A stretch of DNA of 64,000 bases from G965261775 sp965261775 (GCA_965261775.1 OZ253477.1:1054001-1118000), one strand, 5' to 3'; positions 26,137 through 36,507 are shown, numbered from the stretch's first letter. Notes: generated by a model from the letters alone, not told the origin. Program-made: numbers and translations.

Positions 26137-27741
26137 TCATATGTCCTCTCTGTTTTTGCTGTAATGAATATTGTCAAGTTTCGCGTCAAACGTCTCCACA
26201 AACGATTTCACGACCGGATCATCACGAATGGATTGCTCCGCTTTTTTTTGTGCCTCACTTTTAAGCCTGGCATCCATCCTGGCAGGAGTATCGCTCCCAT
26301 GATCCTCAACCGTGATAAACAATATCATATTTTCACCGAACCGTTCCTTAATAGCCGCCTCAAGCCGTTCTTTCATCTCCTTTTTAAGTAAATGCTCCCA
26401 TGCGGGGGACAACGTTAACTCGATTTTATCCGCGGTATGTGACTTCAACGTGCAATTGCCCGCCAACTCCTTTATCAGGCCCGTCAGCGACATTTCATCA
26501 ATGATATTTTTCCAGTTATCGACACTGATGCTGTCCGCCTCGATTCCCGGTAACGGTGCCGGGGCGGCGGACGCGCTTTCTTTCGCGGAGGCCTTTACAG
26601 GCGTATTTGACGACGGGGTGCCCGTTGACCGGACGGCCGTATGGCCCTCGCCTGCCGGCGCGGGTTTGAACGCCAGCATACGGATCAGGGTCATCTCAAA
26701 CCCGGCCTTCATATCAGGCGCGAACGACAAATCCTTGTGCCCCATTATGGCAATCTGGTAAAAAAGCTGGACGTCTTCCTGGCTGACCGTTGCGGCGAAC
26801 TTGCCCATAGCCGGGTCGGAAAACAGGGGGTTGACAGAATCTTTCGGCAATATCTGAATAACCGCAACTTTCTGTAACAGACTCGCCAGTTCCGATAGCA
26901 ATACATCAAAATCCGGATTGCCCATGGCAATCGATTCAATACGGTTCAGCAGGGCCTCGGCGTCACCACTGACTACGTTTTCCATCAAAGCGATCAAATC
27001 CACTTCCGCAACCGTGCCCATCATGGCGTGCACTTGCGACTCCTCAAGCTTTCCGCCGCCGTGGGTAATCACCTGATCCAGCAGACTCAGGGCATCGCGC
27101 ATACTGCCCGCCGCCGTGCGTGCGATTAAGGCCACGGAAGACTGATCAAACTCAATAGACTCCTGCACCAGGATATTCTCAAGTTGCCGGGCAATCTGCT
27201 CGGCGGTCAAGTGCTTGAGATTAAACTGCAAACAGCGCGACAGGACCGTGATCGGCAGTTTTTTCGGTTCGGTCGTCGCCAGCAAAAACACGGCATGCGG
27301 GGGCGGCTCCTCCAGCGTTTTCAGCAAGGCGTTAAAACTGTGCCCCGAAAACATGTGTACCTCATCGATCAGATAAATTTTATAACGCCCGCTACCAGGG
27401 GCGTATTGAACATTATCCATCAATTCGCGAGTCTCCTCGACCTTCGCACGGGAAGCGGCATCCACCTCAATCAAATCCATAAACCGCCCCTCGTCTATTG
27501 AGAGACAGGCGGTACACTGACCGCAGGGTGTTGAACTGACGCCTTCTTCGCAATTCAGACATCTGGCTAAAATACGCGCCAGGGTTGTCTTGCCAACGCC
27601 GCGCGTACCCGTGAACAGATAGGCGTGATGCAAACGACCCTGATTCAGCGCGTTTTCCAACGCCTTCAAGACATGCGTCTGACCGACCATCTCCGCAAAC
27701 GTGCGCGGTCGCCATTTTCTGGCCAGAACCTGATAACTCAT
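26137..27741 (-). CDS. dnaX: DNA polymerase III subunit gamma/tau
   Basis: The 534-residue clamp-loader ATPase opens MSYQVLARKWRPRTF. It has Walker A TGTRGVGKTTLAR, a zinc module (CLNCEEGVSSTPCGQCTAC), Walker B LIDEVHMF and the sensor region. An Ala/Pro/Ser-rich linker (about 370-405) leads to a tau-like C-terminal domain that ends IHYSKNREDI. I saw no clear frameshift signal for a separate gamma form. First gene of the dnaX-ybaB-recR-uvrC-pgsA run. Confidence 0.96.
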   Translation of the reverse strand: MSYQVLARKWRPRTFAEMVGQTHVLKALENALNQGRLHHAYLFTGTRGVGKTTLARILARCLNCEEGVSSTPCGQCTACLSIDEGRFMDLIEVDAASRAKVEETRELMDNVQYAPGSGRYKIYLIDEVHMFSGHSFNALLKTLEEPPPHAVFLLATTEPKKLPITVLSRCLQFNLKHLTAEQIARQLENILVQESIEFDQSSVALIARTAAGSMRDALSLLDQVITHGGGKLEESQVHAMMGTVAEVDLIALMENVVSGDAEALLNRIESIAMGNPDFDVLLSELASLLQKVAVIQILPKDSVNPLFSDPAMGKFAATVSQEDVQLFYQIAIMGHKDLSFAPDMKAGFEMTLIRMLAFKPAPAGEGHTAVRSTGTPSSNTPVKASAKESASAAPAPLPGIEADSISVDNWKNIIDEMSLTGLIKELAGNCTLKSHTADKIELTLSPAWEHLLKKEMKERLEAAIKERFGENMILFITVEDHGSDTPARMDARLKSEAQKKAEQSIRDDPVVKSFVETFDAKLDNIHYSKNREDI

Positions 27742-27830
27742 TGACTTGTCACTTTGGAGATGCTTTCAAATACGTAGAAACTGTCATCATACCCGATCAG
27801 GAGCTTCCTTTGCCCGTTTTGCTTGAGTAG

Positions 27831-27937
<107 letters not shown>

Positions 27938-28045
27938 GCCACGGACTATAATATAACATTGGCAGGGAAATATGAATTGGCATCTTTCAATTCATGCGCA
28001 AAAGAAAATAACGTGCGGTTGAACCGCCATTCCTACCACACCGCG

Positions 28046-29329
28046 CTATATTTCAGTGATTACCCTGCACATCGCGGCAGTAAGCGTGGCCAGATCCGCA
28101 TCATCAATAATATAAGGTGGCATGACATAGACCAGCTTCCCAAAGGGTCTGATCCATACCCCCTCCTCAACAAAACGCGGCACGACCCGTTTCATATTGA
28201 CGGATTCGTGGAGTTCGACCACCCCTATTGCGCCCAATACCCGCACATCATTCACCTGCGGCAGTGTCCGGCAGGGTTCAAGGCCCTGTTTCAGACCGGC
28301 CTCAATCCGGCAAATGTTCTCCCGCCAATTCGAGTTCAGGAGCAAATCAATACTGGTCAGGGCCGCGACGCAAGCCAGCGGATTGGCCATAAATGTCGGC
28401 CCATGCATAAACACTCCCGGATCGCCGCTGTCAATGGCCTGGTGAATTCCGCTGCTGGCCAGCGTAGCGGCCAGTGACAAATAACCGCCGGTAAGCGCCT
28501 TGCCAACGCACATAATATGCGGACAGACCCCCGCATGTTCACAGGCAAACATTCTCCCGGTGCGCCCGAAACCGGTGGCAATCTCGTCCAGGATCAGCAA
28601 TACATCATATTGGTCACAAAGTGCCTTTGCCCGTTGCAGATATTCGCCGGAATAAAACCACATGCCACCGGCACCCTGCACTACCGGTTCCATGATCAAC
28701 GCCGCAATGTGATCGGCGTGTCTGGCCAGCAGGTTTTCCAGTGGGGCAATATCCCGCGCCGAACAGGCATCGCCGAAACGACAGCGCGGCTGCTCGACAA
28801 AATACTGCCGCGGCAACACATCTCCGAACAAACCGTGCATGCCGGTGACCGGATCACAAACCGACATCGCCCCGAAGGTATCACCATGATAAGCGGAACG
28901 CAGACTCAGAAAATGCCGACGCCGCCCCTGCCCTTTCGCATGCCAGTATTGAATCGCCATTTTCATTGCCACCTCAACCGCGACCGAACCGGAATCGGAA
29001 AAAAACACCGCGTCAATCGGCTCGGGCGTCATCGTAATCAACCGCTCCGCAAGCCGCATCGCCGGCGTATGCGTCAACCCCCCGAACATCACATGCGCCA
29101 TTTTCTTGAGTTGCCGCTCCAACGCCGCGTTCATGCGCGGATGGTTATAACCGTGAATGACACTCCACCACGAGGCCATGCCGTCAATCAACTCACGCCC
29201 GTCGGACAAACTGATCCGCACCCCTTTCGCCGAAACGACGTGATAAACCGGCAATTCCGAACACATGGCGCTGTAAGGATGCCATACAGACTGTTTATCT
29301 ATGTTCAATAAATGTGTATGCTTGTCCAT
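28046..29329 (-). CDS. bioA: adenosylmethionine-8-amino-7-oxononanoate aminotransferase
   Basis: The 427-residue PLP enzyme of biotin synthesis transfers an amino group from S-adenosylmethionine to 8-amino-7-oxononanoate. It has SVWHPYSAM near the N-terminus, DGMASWWSVIHGYNHPRMN, SGSVAVEVAMKMA, LILDEIATGFGRTG and the PLP lysine in CVGKALTGGYLSLAA. I chose the ATG ten codons inside the longest frame. No other biotin gene is visible; a lone bioA is common when the rest lies elsewhere. Confidence 0.93.
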   Translation of the reverse strand: MDKHTHLLNIDKQSVWHPYSAMCSELPVYHVVSAKGVRISLSDGRELIDGMASWWSVIHGYNHPRMNAALERQLKKMAHVMFGGLTHTPAMRLAERLITMTPEPIDAVFFSDSGSVAVEVAMKMAIQYWHAKGQGRRRHFLSLRSAYHGDTFGAMSVCDPVTGMHGLFGDVLPRQYFVEQPRCRFGDACSARDIAPLENLLARHADHIAALIMEPVVQGAGGMWFYSGEYLQRAKALCDQYDVLLILDEIATGFGRTGRMFACEHAGVCPHIMCVGKALTGGYLSLAATLASSGIHQAIDSGDPGVFMHGPTFMANPLACVAALTSIDLLLNSNWRENICRIEAGLKQGLEPCRTLPQVNDVRVLGAIGVVELHESVNMKRVVPRFVEEGVWIRPFGKLVYVMPPYIIDDADLATLTAAMCRVITEI

Positions 29330-29415
29330 ATCAGGGTTATCCGGTGGCGCCTGTCGCAATATCGGTGATACTCATCTTGAAATTTTAACTTAATTCAGTA
29401 TGGGGAGTAACGACT

Positions 29416-30045
29416 GTGCCTGCCACATTTTCCAGAATAAACAGCGTTTTAAAAAATATTATTGCCTGTTTCCTGTTATTGACATCAACCTCCCCTGCCT
29501 TAGCGGAAAAAGCGGAGGAACCTGCCATGCAAGCTATTATTGAAACCCGACACGGTAATATTGAACTGCGTTTTTTCCCTGATATTGCCCCCGGTCATGT
29601 CGACAACTTTCTCAAACTCGCTGGCTCCGGTTTTTATGACGGGACAATATTTCATCGGGTCATCCCCGGTTTTATGATCCAGGGCGGCGATCCCAACAGC
29701 AGGGAAGCGGATAAATCAAAGCACGGCATGGGCGGCCCCGGCTATAACATCAAGGCCGAATTCAATGACCGCTCACACAAACGCGGCATCCTGTCCATGG
29801 CACGCTCAAATCACCCCGACAGCGCCGGTTCGCAATTCTTTATCGTCGTCAAAGATGCCACGTTTCTGGACGGTCAATATACGGCATTCGGCGAGGTCGT
29901 CAACGGCATGGAAGTCGCCGACAAAATTGTCTCACTGGAACGCGACAAACGTGACAATCCACTGGAACGTGTGGAGATGAAGGTAAAGGTGAACGTGATT
30001 GAGGAAGCGACGGACAAAACGGAGCCGGATAAAAAAATAGATTGA
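29416..30045 (+). CDS. exported cyclophilin-type peptidyl-prolyl isomerase
   Basis: The 209-residue protein starts with GTG behind GGGGAG. A signal peptide (NIIACFLLLTSTSPALA) is followed by a cyclophilin domain with the catalytic and binding motifs FHRVIPGFMIQGGD, GILSMARSN, SAGSQFFI and FGEVVNGMEV. A charged C-terminal tail follows. It should speed proline isomerisation of proteins in the periplasm, like PpiA. It stands alone, divergent from bioA. Confidence 0.9.
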   Translation: MPATFSRINSVLKNIIACFLLLTSTSPALAEKAEEPAMQAIIETRHGNIELRFFPDIAPGHVDNFLKLAGSGFYDGTIFHRVIPGFMIQGGDPNSREADKSKHGMGGPGYNIKAEFNDRSHKRGILSMARSNHPDSAGSQFFIVVKDATFLDGQYTAFGEVVNGMEVADKIVSLERDKRDNPLERVEMKVKVNVIEEATDKTEPDKKID

Positions 30046-30159
30046 TCACTGAGTGATTCGGGTCTCACTTAAATCAAACAGCACGCCGACAGTACCGATA
30101 CAGAACAGTAAAACACCGGAGAATAAATGGCCGCGCTTTGCCCGCCCGGCCAGGCAAAA

Positions 30160-30594
30160 CTATCTCCCGACGGTGGCGGCTCCCTCGCCACCCAACCATG
30201 TGGCCAAATACCCGATAATGAAGCCGATAACAGCTCCTTCTGCGACAAACCAGAACGGTGAAGTCAATATGCCATCTTTACCAAACATGGCAAACATGAT
30301 CTCCTGAAAGCTGTCAAAAGCGAACAGGGTCAACACAAGGTTCATCCATGCACCCAACAGCGGCGCACGAAACCACCAGGGGAGCGGCAACCTGAATACG
30401 GGATGCCAGGTAAATACGCCGAACACCCCGATAATGGCGCCCATAGTGATGTACCATAGCAACACGCCCAAGCGAATTAACCAGTCTGCCTCCGGCCAGA
30501 ACCAGGGCAACGTAACGAACCCGATCAGGCCGAAGAACAAGCCTGTCACCTTGCCAATTACGACACGTGTTACCAATGATGGATTTTTAAACAT
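30160..30594 (-). CDS. integral membrane protein of unknown function
   Basis: A 144-residue protein with about four hydrophobic helices (GLFFGLIGFVTLPWFW, VLLWYITMGAIIGVFGVF, LLGAWMNLVLTLFAF, VAEGAVIGFIIGYLATW). AGGAGGAG precedes the ATG at good spacing. The sequence is rich in Trp, Phe and Gly. No named family is recognised and neighbours do not suggest a role. Confidence 0.75.
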   Translation of the reverse strand: MFKNPSLVTRVVIGKVTGLFFGLIGFVTLPWFWPEADWLIRLGVLLWYITMGAIIGVFGVFTWHPVFRLPLPWWFRAPLLGAWMNLVLTLFAFDSFQEIMFAMFGKDGILTSPFWFVAEGAVIGFIIGYLATWLGGEGAATVGR

Positions 30595-30720
30595 GGGGTC
30601 TCCTCCTGTTCAAGTAAATCTCTGATACTTCAAAAAGGTACGCCGGTTACAGATTTGCAAGCTGAAGCCCGTACTCACGACAATAGCTGATAATACAATA
30701 TATGGGAGGGGAAGACCCGG

Positions 30721-30882
30721 CTAATTCAAGCAATAGCCTCGGGTCCCTGCCAGCACCCGTTTTCCCTCCAGTAACCGCGCACCTTCCCGCTCCAGATAAC
30801 GTTTGACAATTTTCGGTGTAATGGCGCCGTCGGTCACAGTCTGATAAAACGGGATCAGAAGCCGACCGGTATCACACAGCAA
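30721..30882 (-). other. possible short or broken coding sequence upstream-side of serS end
   Basis: The minus strand reads LLCDTGRLLIPFYQTVTDGA and then ITPKIVKRYLEREGARLLEG before the TAG at 30723-30721, which looks like real protein. An ATG behind GGAGG at 30907 is in a different frame and stops after eleven codons, so either a TTG start is used (53 residues) or the gene has a frameshift. Family not recognised. Confidence 0.35.
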
Positions 30883-30968
30883 GGTATGGCGGGGTACTGA
30901 TCTGCATTTTTTACCTCCGCGTTGTCACCTGATACGGCAAGCACAACGCGCACCGTATGTGCCACCGA

Positions 30969-32252
30969 TCAATCAAGCCGGGACGTTACGACTTCCTGAT
31001 TACCCATATAGGCCCTCAATGCATCGGGAATGACAACGTTGCCCTCTTTATCCTGATAATTTTCCATAATGGCGATCAGGGTTCTGCCCACCGCCAGGCC
31101 GGATCCGTTCAGGGTGTGCAGCAATTCCGGCCTGTCCTTTTCGGGATTATGCCAGCGGGCGCGTATGGTGCGCGCCTGAAAGTCCTCAAAATTGCTACAG
31201 GAGGAAATCTCCCGGTATTGATTTTGTCCCGGCAGCCAGACTTCAAGATCATACGTCCTGGCCGCCGCGAACCCGAGGTCGCCCCCGCACAACGCGACGA
31301 CACGGTAGGGCAGTTCCAGTCGCTGCAGGACAATCTCGGCATGACCGGTCAACGCTTCCAGCGTCTGACAGGAATCCTCCGGCCTGACCAGTTGCACCAG
31401 TTCGACTTTTTCAAACTGATGTTGCCGGATCATCCCCCGCGTATCCTTCCCGTAAGAACCGGCCTCGCTCCTGAAACAGGGCGAGTGACACACATATTTC
31501 ACCGGCAATTCATCCGCACTCAATATACTGTTGCGGGCAATATTGGTCACCGGGACTTCCGCTGTCGGCACGAGATAAAAATCCTGCGCTTCAATATGAA
31601 ACAACTCATCGGCAAACTTGGGTAATTGCCCCGTCCCCCGGCAACTCTCGGAATTGACGAGATAGGGCACATTCACCTCCTGATAACCATGTTCCCGGGT
31701 ATGAATATCAAGCATGAACTGGATCAAGGCGCGATGCAGTCTGGCAATTGCGCCATGCATGACAACGAAGCGCGAGCCGGTGATCTTCGCCCCCGCCGCA
31801 AAATCAAGCAGCCCCAGCGCCTCACCCAGATCAACGTGATCTTTCGGCGTGAAGTCAAATTCCCGCGGTTCGCCCCGGCGTCGAATTTCCTCATTATCTT
31901 CATCACTGTCGCCTTCGGGCACGGACGGATGAGGAATATTGGGAATACCGGCGAGCGCATCATTCCATCTTGTCTTAATCCCATTGAGCTGCGCCTCGCA
32001 TTCGCCGAGACGCCGTTTAATATCAGCCACGCCATCAACGATATATTGCGCGTCTTCGCCCCGGGTCTTCAACTCGCCGATCTGTTTCGACTTCAGATTG
32101 CGCTCGGCGCGCAGCGCCTCGGCCTCCATCTGGATTACGCGGCGCTTTTCTTCCAGGGACCTCAAGGCCTCCACATCAAATTCCATATTGCGCTTCTTCA
32201 GGGCGGCCGCCACCTTTTCAAGATCATGTCGTATCAAATGCGGATCCAACAT
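30969..32252 (-). CDS. serS: seryl-tRNA synthetase
   Basis: The 427-residue class II synthetase charges tRNA-Ser. It has the long N-terminal coiled-coil arm (about 28-105), motif 2 around FRSEAGSYGKDTRGMIRQHQ, EKVELV, and motif 3 NGSGLAVGRTLIAIMEN. Full length. The start is the ATG reading MLDPHLIRHD, 25 codons inside the longest frame. crcB and rarA lie upstream on the same strand. Confidence 0.97.
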   Translation of the reverse strand: MLDPHLIRHDLEKVAAALKKRNMEFDVEALRSLEEKRRVIQMEAEALRAERNLKSKQIGELKTRGEDAQYIVDGVADIKRRLGECEAQLNGIKTRWNDALAGIPNIPHPSVPEGDSDEDNEEIRRRGEPREFDFTPKDHVDLGEALGLLDFAAGAKITGSRFVVMHGAIARLHRALIQFMLDIHTREHGYQEVNVPYLVNSESCRGTGQLPKFADELFHIEAQDFYLVPTAEVPVTNIARNSILSADELPVKYVCHSPCFRSEAGSYGKDTRGMIRQHQFEKVELVQLVRPEDSCQTLEALTGHAEIVLQRLELPYRVVALCGGDLGFAAARTYDLEVWLPGQNQYREISSCSNFEDFQARTIRARWHNPEKDRPELLHTLNGSGLAVGRTLIAIMENYQDKEGNVVIPDALRAYMGNQEVVTSRLD

Positions 32253-32272
32253 AAGCGATTTCTCCAAACGAT

Positions 32273-32656
32273 TTATAAATTTATCTGGCGCATGACAAAC
32301 AGCCCCAGCCAACAGGTGCCGATACACAGACCAAGGGACAGCAAAATATTCAACACCCCTTTGAATATCGCCTGATTTTCTATCAGGGCGAGGGTCTCAA
32401 GCGAAAATGTTGAAAAAGTAGTAAACGCGCCCAGCAAACCGACGATTAAAAACGACTGCCACACCTCCGGCAATTCCCGCCGCTCCACCACAAACCCATA
32501 GAGAACGCCGATCAGAAACGACCCGACGACATTCACCACAAGCGTCCCGTAAGGGAACCCCCTGCCCAGCAACAGGTGAATCCCGCTGGAGAGACCGTAG
32601 CGAAACAATGCGCCCAGAGCGCCGCCAGCCGCGATTGAAGCAAGTTTCAATATCAT
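32273..32656 (-). CDS. crcB: fluoride efflux channel CrcB/Fluc
   Basis: The 127-residue membrane protein has four helices and the family motifs GGALGALFRYGLS, GTLVVNVVGSFLIG and GLLGAFTTFSTFSLE, which line the fluoride pore. The channel works as a dual-topology dimer. It lies between rarA and serS on the same strand; I saw no clear fluoride riboswitch in the 25 bases upstream. Confidence 0.94.
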   Translation of the reverse strand: MILKLASIAAGGALGALFRYGLSSGIHLLLGRGFPYGTLVVNVVGSFLIGVLYGFVVERRELPEVWQSFLIVGLLGAFTTFSTFSLETLALIENQAIFKGVLNILLSLGLCIGTCWLGLFVMRQINL

Positions 32657-32681
32657 TGATACACTCCGAATAGCGTCGGCA

Positions 32682-34001
32682 TCAGGCCTTGTCCCTTCCC
32701 GATTTCTCCGAAGCCTCGTCAAGCGCACGCAAATGCGCCAGTTTCTCCGCTATCTTTATCTCCAGGCCACGGAGGACGGGATGATAATACCGTTTCGCCT
32801 CCATATCATCGGGAAAATAATGCTCTCCGGCGGCATAGCCCTCTTCTTCATTATGCGTGTAACGATACGCCTTGCCATAATCAAGCGATTTCATCAGTTT
32901 TGTCGGCGCATTGCGAAGCCGGAGCGGCACTTCCCTGGAACCAAGTTGTTCGGCGTCCCGCATAACCTCCTTGTAAGCCTTGTAAACGGCGTTGCTTTTC
33001 GCGGCACAGGCCAGATAAACGATTGCCTGCGCAATGGCGAGTTCCCCCTCCGGGGAACCCAGACGTTCCTGCGCCTCCCAAGCGTCCAGTGCCAGACGGA
33101 GCCCCCTCGGATCGGCGTTGCCGATATCTTCCGAGGCAATCCGTATCACACGGCGGGCAATATAAAGCGGATCGCAACCACCATCCAGCATACGGGCGAA
33201 CCAATACAGGGAAGCGTCCGGATCGGAACCCCTGACCGATTTATGCAACGCCGATATCTGATCATAAAAAGCCTCACCCCCTTTATCAAAACGCCGGGGC
33301 GAACCGTCGATCAGCACATTGTTCAACACGGCTTCGGTGATCCGGTTTTCCTCTGCAAAATCCGCCGCGATTTCCAAAAGATTAAGCGCCCGTCGAACAT
33401 CACCATCGGCAACCTCGGCAATTCTGGAAAATACCACTTCATCCGGTTTCAAATTCATTTTGCCCAGTCCCTTGTCTTCATCGGCGACCGCGCGCCGCAA
33501 AAGGGCACTGATACTCTTCGCATCGATTGCCTTCAACACATAGACACGCACACGGGATAACAGAGCGTTATTCAATTCAAAAGAAGGGTTTTCCGTTGTC
33601 GCGCCGATAAATATGACCGTGCCATCCTCCACATAAGGCAAAAAGGCATCCTGTTGCGCCTTGTTAAAACGGTGTGCCTCATCAACGAAAAAAACGGTGT
33701 CCTTGTGATACAGCTCACGATGCCGTTTAGCCTGTTCAATCGCGTCACGTATTTCCCTGACGCCGCTCAGCACGGCGGAGATAGACAGAAATTTCGCGTC
33801 ACAAAGCATGCTGACGAGCCTTGCCAGGCTTGTCTTGCCCGTGCCCGGCGGCCCCCACAACACCATCGAATGCGGTCGTCCCCGCTCCAGCGCAAGGCGC
33901 AACGGTCTGCCTTCACCCAAGAGGTGCTCCTGCCCGATACAAGACGCAATGTCAGTCGGACGCATGCGGTCGGCGAGCGGACGATAATCCCGTTCATTCA
34001 T
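32682..34001 (-). CDS. rarA: replication-associated recombination protein A (MgsA/RarA)
   Basis: A 439-residue AAA+ ATPase related to clamp-loader subunits. Walker A GPPGTGKTSLAR, Walker B VFFVDEAHRFNKAQQDAFL, sensor 1 GATTENPSFELNNALLSR, and the C-terminal tetramerisation region with PDDMEAKRYYHP. The family acts at stalled replication forks. The upstream gap 34002-34384 holds no gene that I can support. Confidence 0.95.
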   Translation of the reverse strand: MNERDYRPLADRMRPTDIASCIGQEHLLGEGRPLRLALERGRPHSMVLWGPPGTGKTSLARLVSMLCDAKFLSISAVLSGVREIRDAIEQAKRHRELYHKDTVFFVDEAHRFNKAQQDAFLPYVEDGTVIFIGATTENPSFELNNALLSRVRVYVLKAIDAKSISALLRRAVADEDKGLGKMNLKPDEVVFSRIAEVADGDVRRALNLLEIAADFAEENRITEAVLNNVLIDGSPRRFDKGGEAFYDQISALHKSVRGSDPDASLYWFARMLDGGCDPLYIARRVIRIASEDIGNADPRGLRLALDAWEAQERLGSPEGELAIAQAIVYLACAAKSNAVYKAYKEVMRDAEQLGSREVPLRLRNAPTKLMKSLDYGKAYRYTHNEEEGYAAGEHYFPDDMEAKRYYHPVLRGLEIKIAEKLAHLRALDEASEKSGRDKA

Positions 34002-34384
34002 GGCAATTCAGTTGGTCATTTATCTGTACTGTCAAACTTCCCGCGAATTGTGCAATGACCCCGATTCCACCCCGTTCGGAGATAACACCGCCAGATAAAA
34101 ATAACACATCGCCACAGCCCGGGAAACACCCCGCCGGGGGACACGAACAGAGACAAGGCGGTATAAAGTTACTTCGCGCCGCTATTTTTTACCGCAAAAG
34201 CGATTATCGCTCCCCCCGACTATCGTCCCCCGGGGCGATGAACAGTAGCAACCACCAGGACTATATACAACGTTTTGATACCGGGAAAATATTACGCTGC
34301 TTCCCGCGCGAATCGATTTCCTGCCAGGCCTTTTCGCGCTTCCCTGAGTCCCCGATTCTTGAAAGATGCCCCGATCTGACCGGC
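34002..34384. other. gap without a supported gene
   Basis: About 380 bases between rarA and the first glycosyltransferase remnant. Open frames exist but read as low-complexity Arg/Gly/Pro sequence. It marks the change from the housekeeping core to the glycan locus. Confidence 0.5.
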
Positions 34385-34612
34385 GGCGGCTGAAACACGA
34401 CACAAGATTTGTTTTTCCCTTCCCGCGCCAGGCCGACATTCTGCCTGAAAAACACCGCCCTGTCCGAAACCGTCCATCCGGGAAAATGACGACCCCGACC
34501 ACAGTGAGGAGATTACCCGCGAAAATCCGGCAGAGAACCCCGACGCCGAACAAAAGCACCCTGAACGGAACGCCGGGCTTTCGTGGAAGCGTCTCTACAC
34601 ATGATATAATCG
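34385..34612 (+). pseudogene. degraded 3-prime fragment of a family 4 glycosyltransferase
   Basis: The DNA matches the end of the intact glycosyltransferase that follows: compare GATTTGTTTTTCCCTTCCC, TTCTGCCTGAAAAACACC and GCGAAAATCCGGCAGAGAAC with 35424 onward. Frames shift repeatedly, the EGFGMPIVEAL segment is deleted and a stop occurs early. The copy ends four bases before the intact gene begins. Confidence 0.65.
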
Positions 34613-34616
34613 GCGG

Positions 34617-35711
34617 ATGACGCGCTTAACGTCCAGGCCGCTCATTTTAATTGACGCGGGAGGCAGCCGCAACCCGAATGTCGGGCTGGGGCAGGTCGCC
34701 ATGCAATACGCGCGTGCGCTGGTCACCCACCCCGACGAGGCATTCCAGTTCCGATTCCTCATCCAGCCCGGATTCCGCGCCTTCCCCGCCGCCATCCCCG
34801 CCGCCGACATCACAAAAGCCAAATTCTCCCCCACCGGGCTCATCCTCCGACTCTTCAACCGCAGGCATTCCCGCCGACGCTCAACCCAAATCGAACATAA
34901 CCTCCGACACGCCCTGCACCGAAACCTCCACCCCCCGCATCCCAAAGACCGCGCCCCGTTCATCCTCACTATCCACGACATGCACTTCCTCCACGCGCGA
35001 AACGCCGCTGCCGTCATGCGCCAAATCCAGGAACAAATCGCCCGGGCCAGCGCCGTCGGATTCATCTCCCAACACGCGCGAAACCTCGCCGGGGAACATC
35101 TGGACTTCGCCGGAAAAATCCAGCGCGTCATCCACAACGGCGTGGAAAAGCCCCAGGCCGGGAGCAAGCCCGCGTGGTTTAATTTCACCCGTCCTTTTCT
35201 GCTTTCAGTAGCGACGGTCGAGCCGCACAAAAATCACATCGTCCTCCCCGACATGATGCGCCGCCTGCCCGAACTCGCCCTCGTCGTCGCCGGAAACCGA
35301 AAGCGCGGGTGCGCCGAAAAAATTGAGAAAAAAATCCAGCGCGGCGGACTGTCCGACCGGATTATCCTGCCCGGAATCGTCTCCGACAGCGAAAAAGCGT
35401 GGCTGCTGGAACATTGTGCCGGATTTGTTTTTCCCTCCCTGCGCGAAGGGTTTGGAATGCCGATTGTGGAGGCGCTGCATTTCGGCAAGCCGACCTTCTG
35501 CCTGCAAAACTCCGCCCTGCCCGAAGTCGGCGGACCCGCCGCGTATTACTGGGAGCACTGCGAACCCGAACACATGGCCGACGTCGTCCGCGAAAATCTG
35601 GACGCGAACCCGGACGCCGAGCAAAAGCGCCGCGAATGGGCCGCCCAATTCTCGTGGAAGCGAAACGCCGATGAACATATTAAACTCTACCGCGAAGTCC
35701 TGGCACAATGA
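34617..35711 (+). CDS. family 4 (GT-B) glycosyltransferase
   Basis: The 364-residue protein has an N-terminal acceptor half (ILTIHDMHFLHARNAAAV, then ASAVGFISQHARNLA) and a C-terminal GT-B half with LLSVATVEPHKNH, LPGIVSDSEKAWLLE, and the nucleotide-binding EX7E segment FPSLREGFGMPIVEAL. It transfers a sugar from an NDP donor to a growing glycan at the cytoplasmic membrane. It overlaps the following FkbM gene by four bases (ATGA). Sugar specificity unknown. Confidence 0.88.
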   Translation: MTRLTSRPLILIDAGGSRNPNVGLGQVAMQYARALVTHPDEAFQFRFLIQPGFRAFPAAIPAADITKAKFSPTGLILRLFNRRHSRRRSTQIEHNLRHALHRNLHPPHPKDRAPFILTIHDMHFLHARNAAAVMRQIQEQIARASAVGFISQHARNLAGEHLDFAGKIQRVIHNGVEKPQAGSKPAWFNFTRPFLLSVATVEPHKNHIVLPDMMRRLPELALVVAGNRKRGCAEKIEKKIQRGGLSDRIILPGIVSDSEKAWLLEHCAGFVFPSLREGFGMPIVEALHFGKPTFCLQNSALPEVGGPAAYYWEHCEPEHMADVVRENLDANPDAEQKRREWAAQFSWKRNADEHIKLYREVLAQ

Positions 35712-36502
35712 ACCACTTTGAATTTAAAAAGCCCCCCATTCCGGTTCGGCTGGCCCGCCGCCTGCTGCATGGCGCGATACTGCCAAAAAAAATGGAGCGC
35801 AAAGTGTGCCGCAACGGGATCACCTTGCGACTCACCGCGATGAATCCGCAGGAGCGCCTTCTGCTGAAGCGGGGGTTCATCGAGAGAGTGCAGTTTCCGC
35901 GATTTTGCGAAGGCGTTTCGGCTTTCGCCCCGACCGCGATGCTGGATATCGGCGCGAACCTTGGCTATTACGCCCTTCACGCCGCCCGGCTGGGCTTGTG
36001 TGAAAACATTCACGCGGTGGAAGGCTCGCCGCGATTCTTCAAGCGACTTCAGCGCAACATTGCGGCGAACGGATTTGAGAATCGCATCCGCCCGATTTTC
36101 GCCGCCGTCAGCGACAGTCCGCGCAAAATCCGCGTCAACACGCCGGACGAAATGCTGCGGGATGTCCAGACCACCACTCTGGACGAACTGTTTGACTTCA
36201 GGGGCGGACGGCTTGCGATAAAAATGGATATTGAAGGCCACGAGGAAAGCGCCCTGCGCGGCGCGGAAAATCTGCTACGGAACAACGACATTTTTCTGCA
36301 GGTTGAAATGTGGCCGCACAAGGTCGGATGCATTCGCCATTTGGAAAGCCGCGGGCTGCGCCTTGTCGCCAACACCGGAGGGGATTTTTATTTTGTGTCG
36401 TCCGGCGCGGGCGTTGCAACGCGGGCGGTTGACGAATTCGGCGGGCCGGACTTTTATTTTGTCCGCGAGGACTCCACCCGTCCCGATTCGGAAAGGATAT
36501 AA
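35708..36502 (+). CDS. FkbM-family methyltransferase
   Basis: The 264-residue SAM-dependent methyltransferase has motif I MLDIGANLGYYALHAA, VEGSPRFFKRLQRN, and the FkbM signature LAIKMDIEGHEESALRGAE followed by LQVEMWP. Such enzymes O-methylate sugars in surface glycans. Coupled to the glycosyltransferase upstream by an ATGA overlap. Confidence 0.85.
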   Translation: MNHFEFKKPPIPVRLARRLLHGAILPKKMERKVCRNGITLRLTAMNPQERLLLKRGFIERVQFPRFCEGVSAFAPTAMLDIGANLGYYALHAARLGLCENIHAVEGSPRFFKRLQRNIAANGFENRIRPIFAAVSDSPRKIRVNTPDEMLRDVQTTTLDELFDFRGGRLAIKMDIEGHEESALRGAENLLRNNDIFLQVEMWPHKVGCIRHLESRGLRLVANTGGDFYFVSSGAGVATRAVDEFGGPDFYFVREDSTRPDSERI

Positions 36503-36507
36503 CTGGC